A stretch of 50,438 bases of DNA from an uncultured Collinsella sp. (GTDB lineage Bacteria > Actinomycetota > Coriobacteriia > Coriobacteriales > Coriobacteriaceae), in the NCBI GenBank assembly GCA_902464495.1, contig CABQJK010000013.1, positions 1 through 50,438 of the forward strand, read 5' to 3'. The notes below the pieces were generated by a model. That model worked only from the letters and a program-made list of their open reading frames with translations, did not search any database and was not told the origin of the DNA. A program made the translations under genes and the position numbers. Within the stretch, counting starts at the first letter, position 1. Every line of letters begins with the position of its first letter. Shown in pieces: positions 49,741 through 50,438 of the stretch.

Positions 49741-50118
49741 TTATTTAGCCTTGGGGCGCTTAGCACCGTACTTGGAACGGGCCTGCATACGGTTCTGGAC
49801 CGGAGCAGCGTCGTAGGCGCCACGGATGACGTGATAACGGACACCAGGGAGGTCACGGACACGACCGCCGCGGACGAGCACGATGGAGTGCTCCTGCAGG
49901 TTGTGGCCCTCACCCGGGATGTAAGCAGTAACTTCGATGCCGTTGACAAGGCGAACACGGGCAACCTTACGAAGAGCCGAGTTCGGCTTCTTGGGGCTCG
50001 TGGTGAAGACGCGGGTGCACACGCCGCGCTTCTGGGAGTTGTGCTGCAGAGCAGCGTTCTTGGACTTCTTGGGCACGGAACGACGGCCCTGGCGAACCAG
50101 CTGGTTAATAGTAGGCAA
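49741..50118 (-). CDS. rpsL: 30S ribosomal protein S12
   Basis: A 125-residue protein: MPTINQLVRQGRRSVPKKSK, CTRVFTTSPKKPNSALRKVA and the decoding loop GEGHNLQEHSIVLVRGGRVR with DLPGVRYHVIRG. The residues K-P-N-S (near K43) and K/R-D-L-P-G are the sites of streptomycin resistance changes in other species; here TTSPKKPNSAL appears wild type. First gene of the str operon. Confidence 0.98.
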   Translation of the reverse strand: MPTINQLVRQGRRSVPKKSKNAALQHNSQKRGVCTRVFTTSPKKPNSALRKVARVRLVNGIEVTAYIPGEGHNLQEHSIVLVRGGRVRDLPGVRYHVIRGAYDAAPVQNRMQARSKYGAKRPKAK

Positions 50119-50211
50119 AGCGTACTCCTTCTCGAATGATTCCAGCTTTCTGTAAAGTGCAACGGCTTGAATCGAGGGGTCAGCATCCCCCTACGAAACA
50201 CGCAGTTCGAT

Positions 50212-50266
50212 AGGATACGTGGCGTTAGCTGTGCCGTCAACAGACCACGCCGCCGGGCGTATCCCA
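50212..50266 (-). promoter_or_regulatory. Promoter of the str operon with the shared motif just upstream
   Basis: On the minus strand TTGACG (plus 50235-50240) and TATCCT (plus 50212-50217) are exactly 17 nt apart, about 90 nt before rpsL. Directly upstream of the -35, plus 50241-50266 carries the GC-rich motif with GGGATACGCCCG, also found before rplC and rplB. Confidence 0.75.
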
Positions 50267-50295
50267 AAATTGGCACATTTCCGCAAAGCCTACAC

Positions 50296-50331
50296 AAAAG
50301 GAATCCCCTCCTGTGCACGGGGGCGGATTCC
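50296..50331 (-). terminator. Terminator of a gene beyond the right edge
   Basis: Reading leftward, GGAATCCGCCCC and GGGGATTCC pair around a GTGCACAGGAG-type loop (plus-strand arms 50300-50308 and about 50321-50331), followed by TTTTGTG. It would insulate the str promoter from upstream transcription. Confidence 0.65.
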
Positions 50332-50349
50332 CGGCCCGGGCGGCCCGCC

Positions 50350-50438
50350 GTTTAAGTTTGCTGCTCTACAGTCCTGCGCAAGACGGAAAGCACATTAAGT
50401 GCTTTCCTTTGCGTGCGGAACTCGCGACAAACTTAAAC
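50350..50438. repeat. Second copy of the structured palindromic element (truncated by the window edge)
   Basis: GTTTAAGTTTG (50350-50360) pairs with CAAACTTAAAC (50428-50438). The 85-nt core 50352-50436 has the same length and the same conserved blocks as the core at about 33076-33160. GC-rich sequence left of it (CGGCCCGCCG) would be the outer arm if the palindrome continues past the edge, as it does in the other copy. Confidence 0.88.

Overview
The window looks like a chromosomal segment of a gut Coriobacteriia member (Actinomycetota), most probably Collinsella. This is inferred from the high GC content, a fused AccD-AccA carboxytransferase, FabK as the only enoyl reductase in view, rpsJ sitting behind fusA, an LAxTG-type sortase substrate, and many palindromic intergenic repeats. 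No tRNA, rRNA, CRISPR array or intact transposon was seen.

Layout. 1-5.6 kb is accessory: the tail of a YheO-type regulator, a Pro/Ala-rich one-pass membrane protein, a possible IS21-type end remnant, a small unknown protein, a secreted three-repeat sortase substrate and an unknown 411-residue protein. 5.7-9.8 kb is a small island: a DEDDh exonuclease, a 41-residue hydrophobic peptide resembling a type I toxin, a truncated DUF4143 ATPase, and an AbiEi-like/PD-(D/E)XK protein gene lying between two arrays of seven 62-bp hairpin repeats. 9.9-19.2 kb is a minus-strand anaerobic purine operon: NCS2 permease, SsnA-like amidohydrolase, YgfK-like iron-sulfur flavoprotein, a four-cluster ferredoxin and a fused 2Fe-2S/molybdenum hydroxylase. 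A YheO-type regulator is divergent from it. 20.3-26.5 kb holds ridA, a U32 family protein, an RluA-type pseudouridine synthase, and a DeoR regulator with its Gfo/Idh oxidoreductase behind 10-bp-phased operator-like repeats.

26.9-33 kb is a ribosomal protein operon (rplC-rplD-rplW-rplB-rpsS-rplV-rpsC-rplP-rpmC-rpsQ-rplN-rplX) that lacks rpsJ at its head and stops at a terminator after rplX. 33.2-36.4 kb has a histidine phosphatase, a CDF transporter and a lone PTS EIIC. 36.4-45.7 kb is a complete type II fatty acid synthesis operon (fabH-acpP-fabK-fabD-fabG-fabF-accB-fabZ-accC-accDA). birA, the biotin ligase that would charge its AccB, is divergent from fabH across a promoter carrying two related palindromes. 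46.7-50.1 kb is the str operon rpsL-rpsG-fusA-rpsJ.

The most notable non-coding signals are: (i) the paired 62-bp hairpin arrays, whose arms co-vary within units; (ii) an 85-nt core found twice, upstream of rplC and of rpsL, with matched changes in two stems and one copy inside a perfect 49-bp inverted repeat; (iii) a Fur-box-like palindrome overlapping the purine operon promoter; (iv) a GC-rich motif shared upstream of rpsL, rplC and rplB. All function calls come from reading motifs and context; no database search was run.
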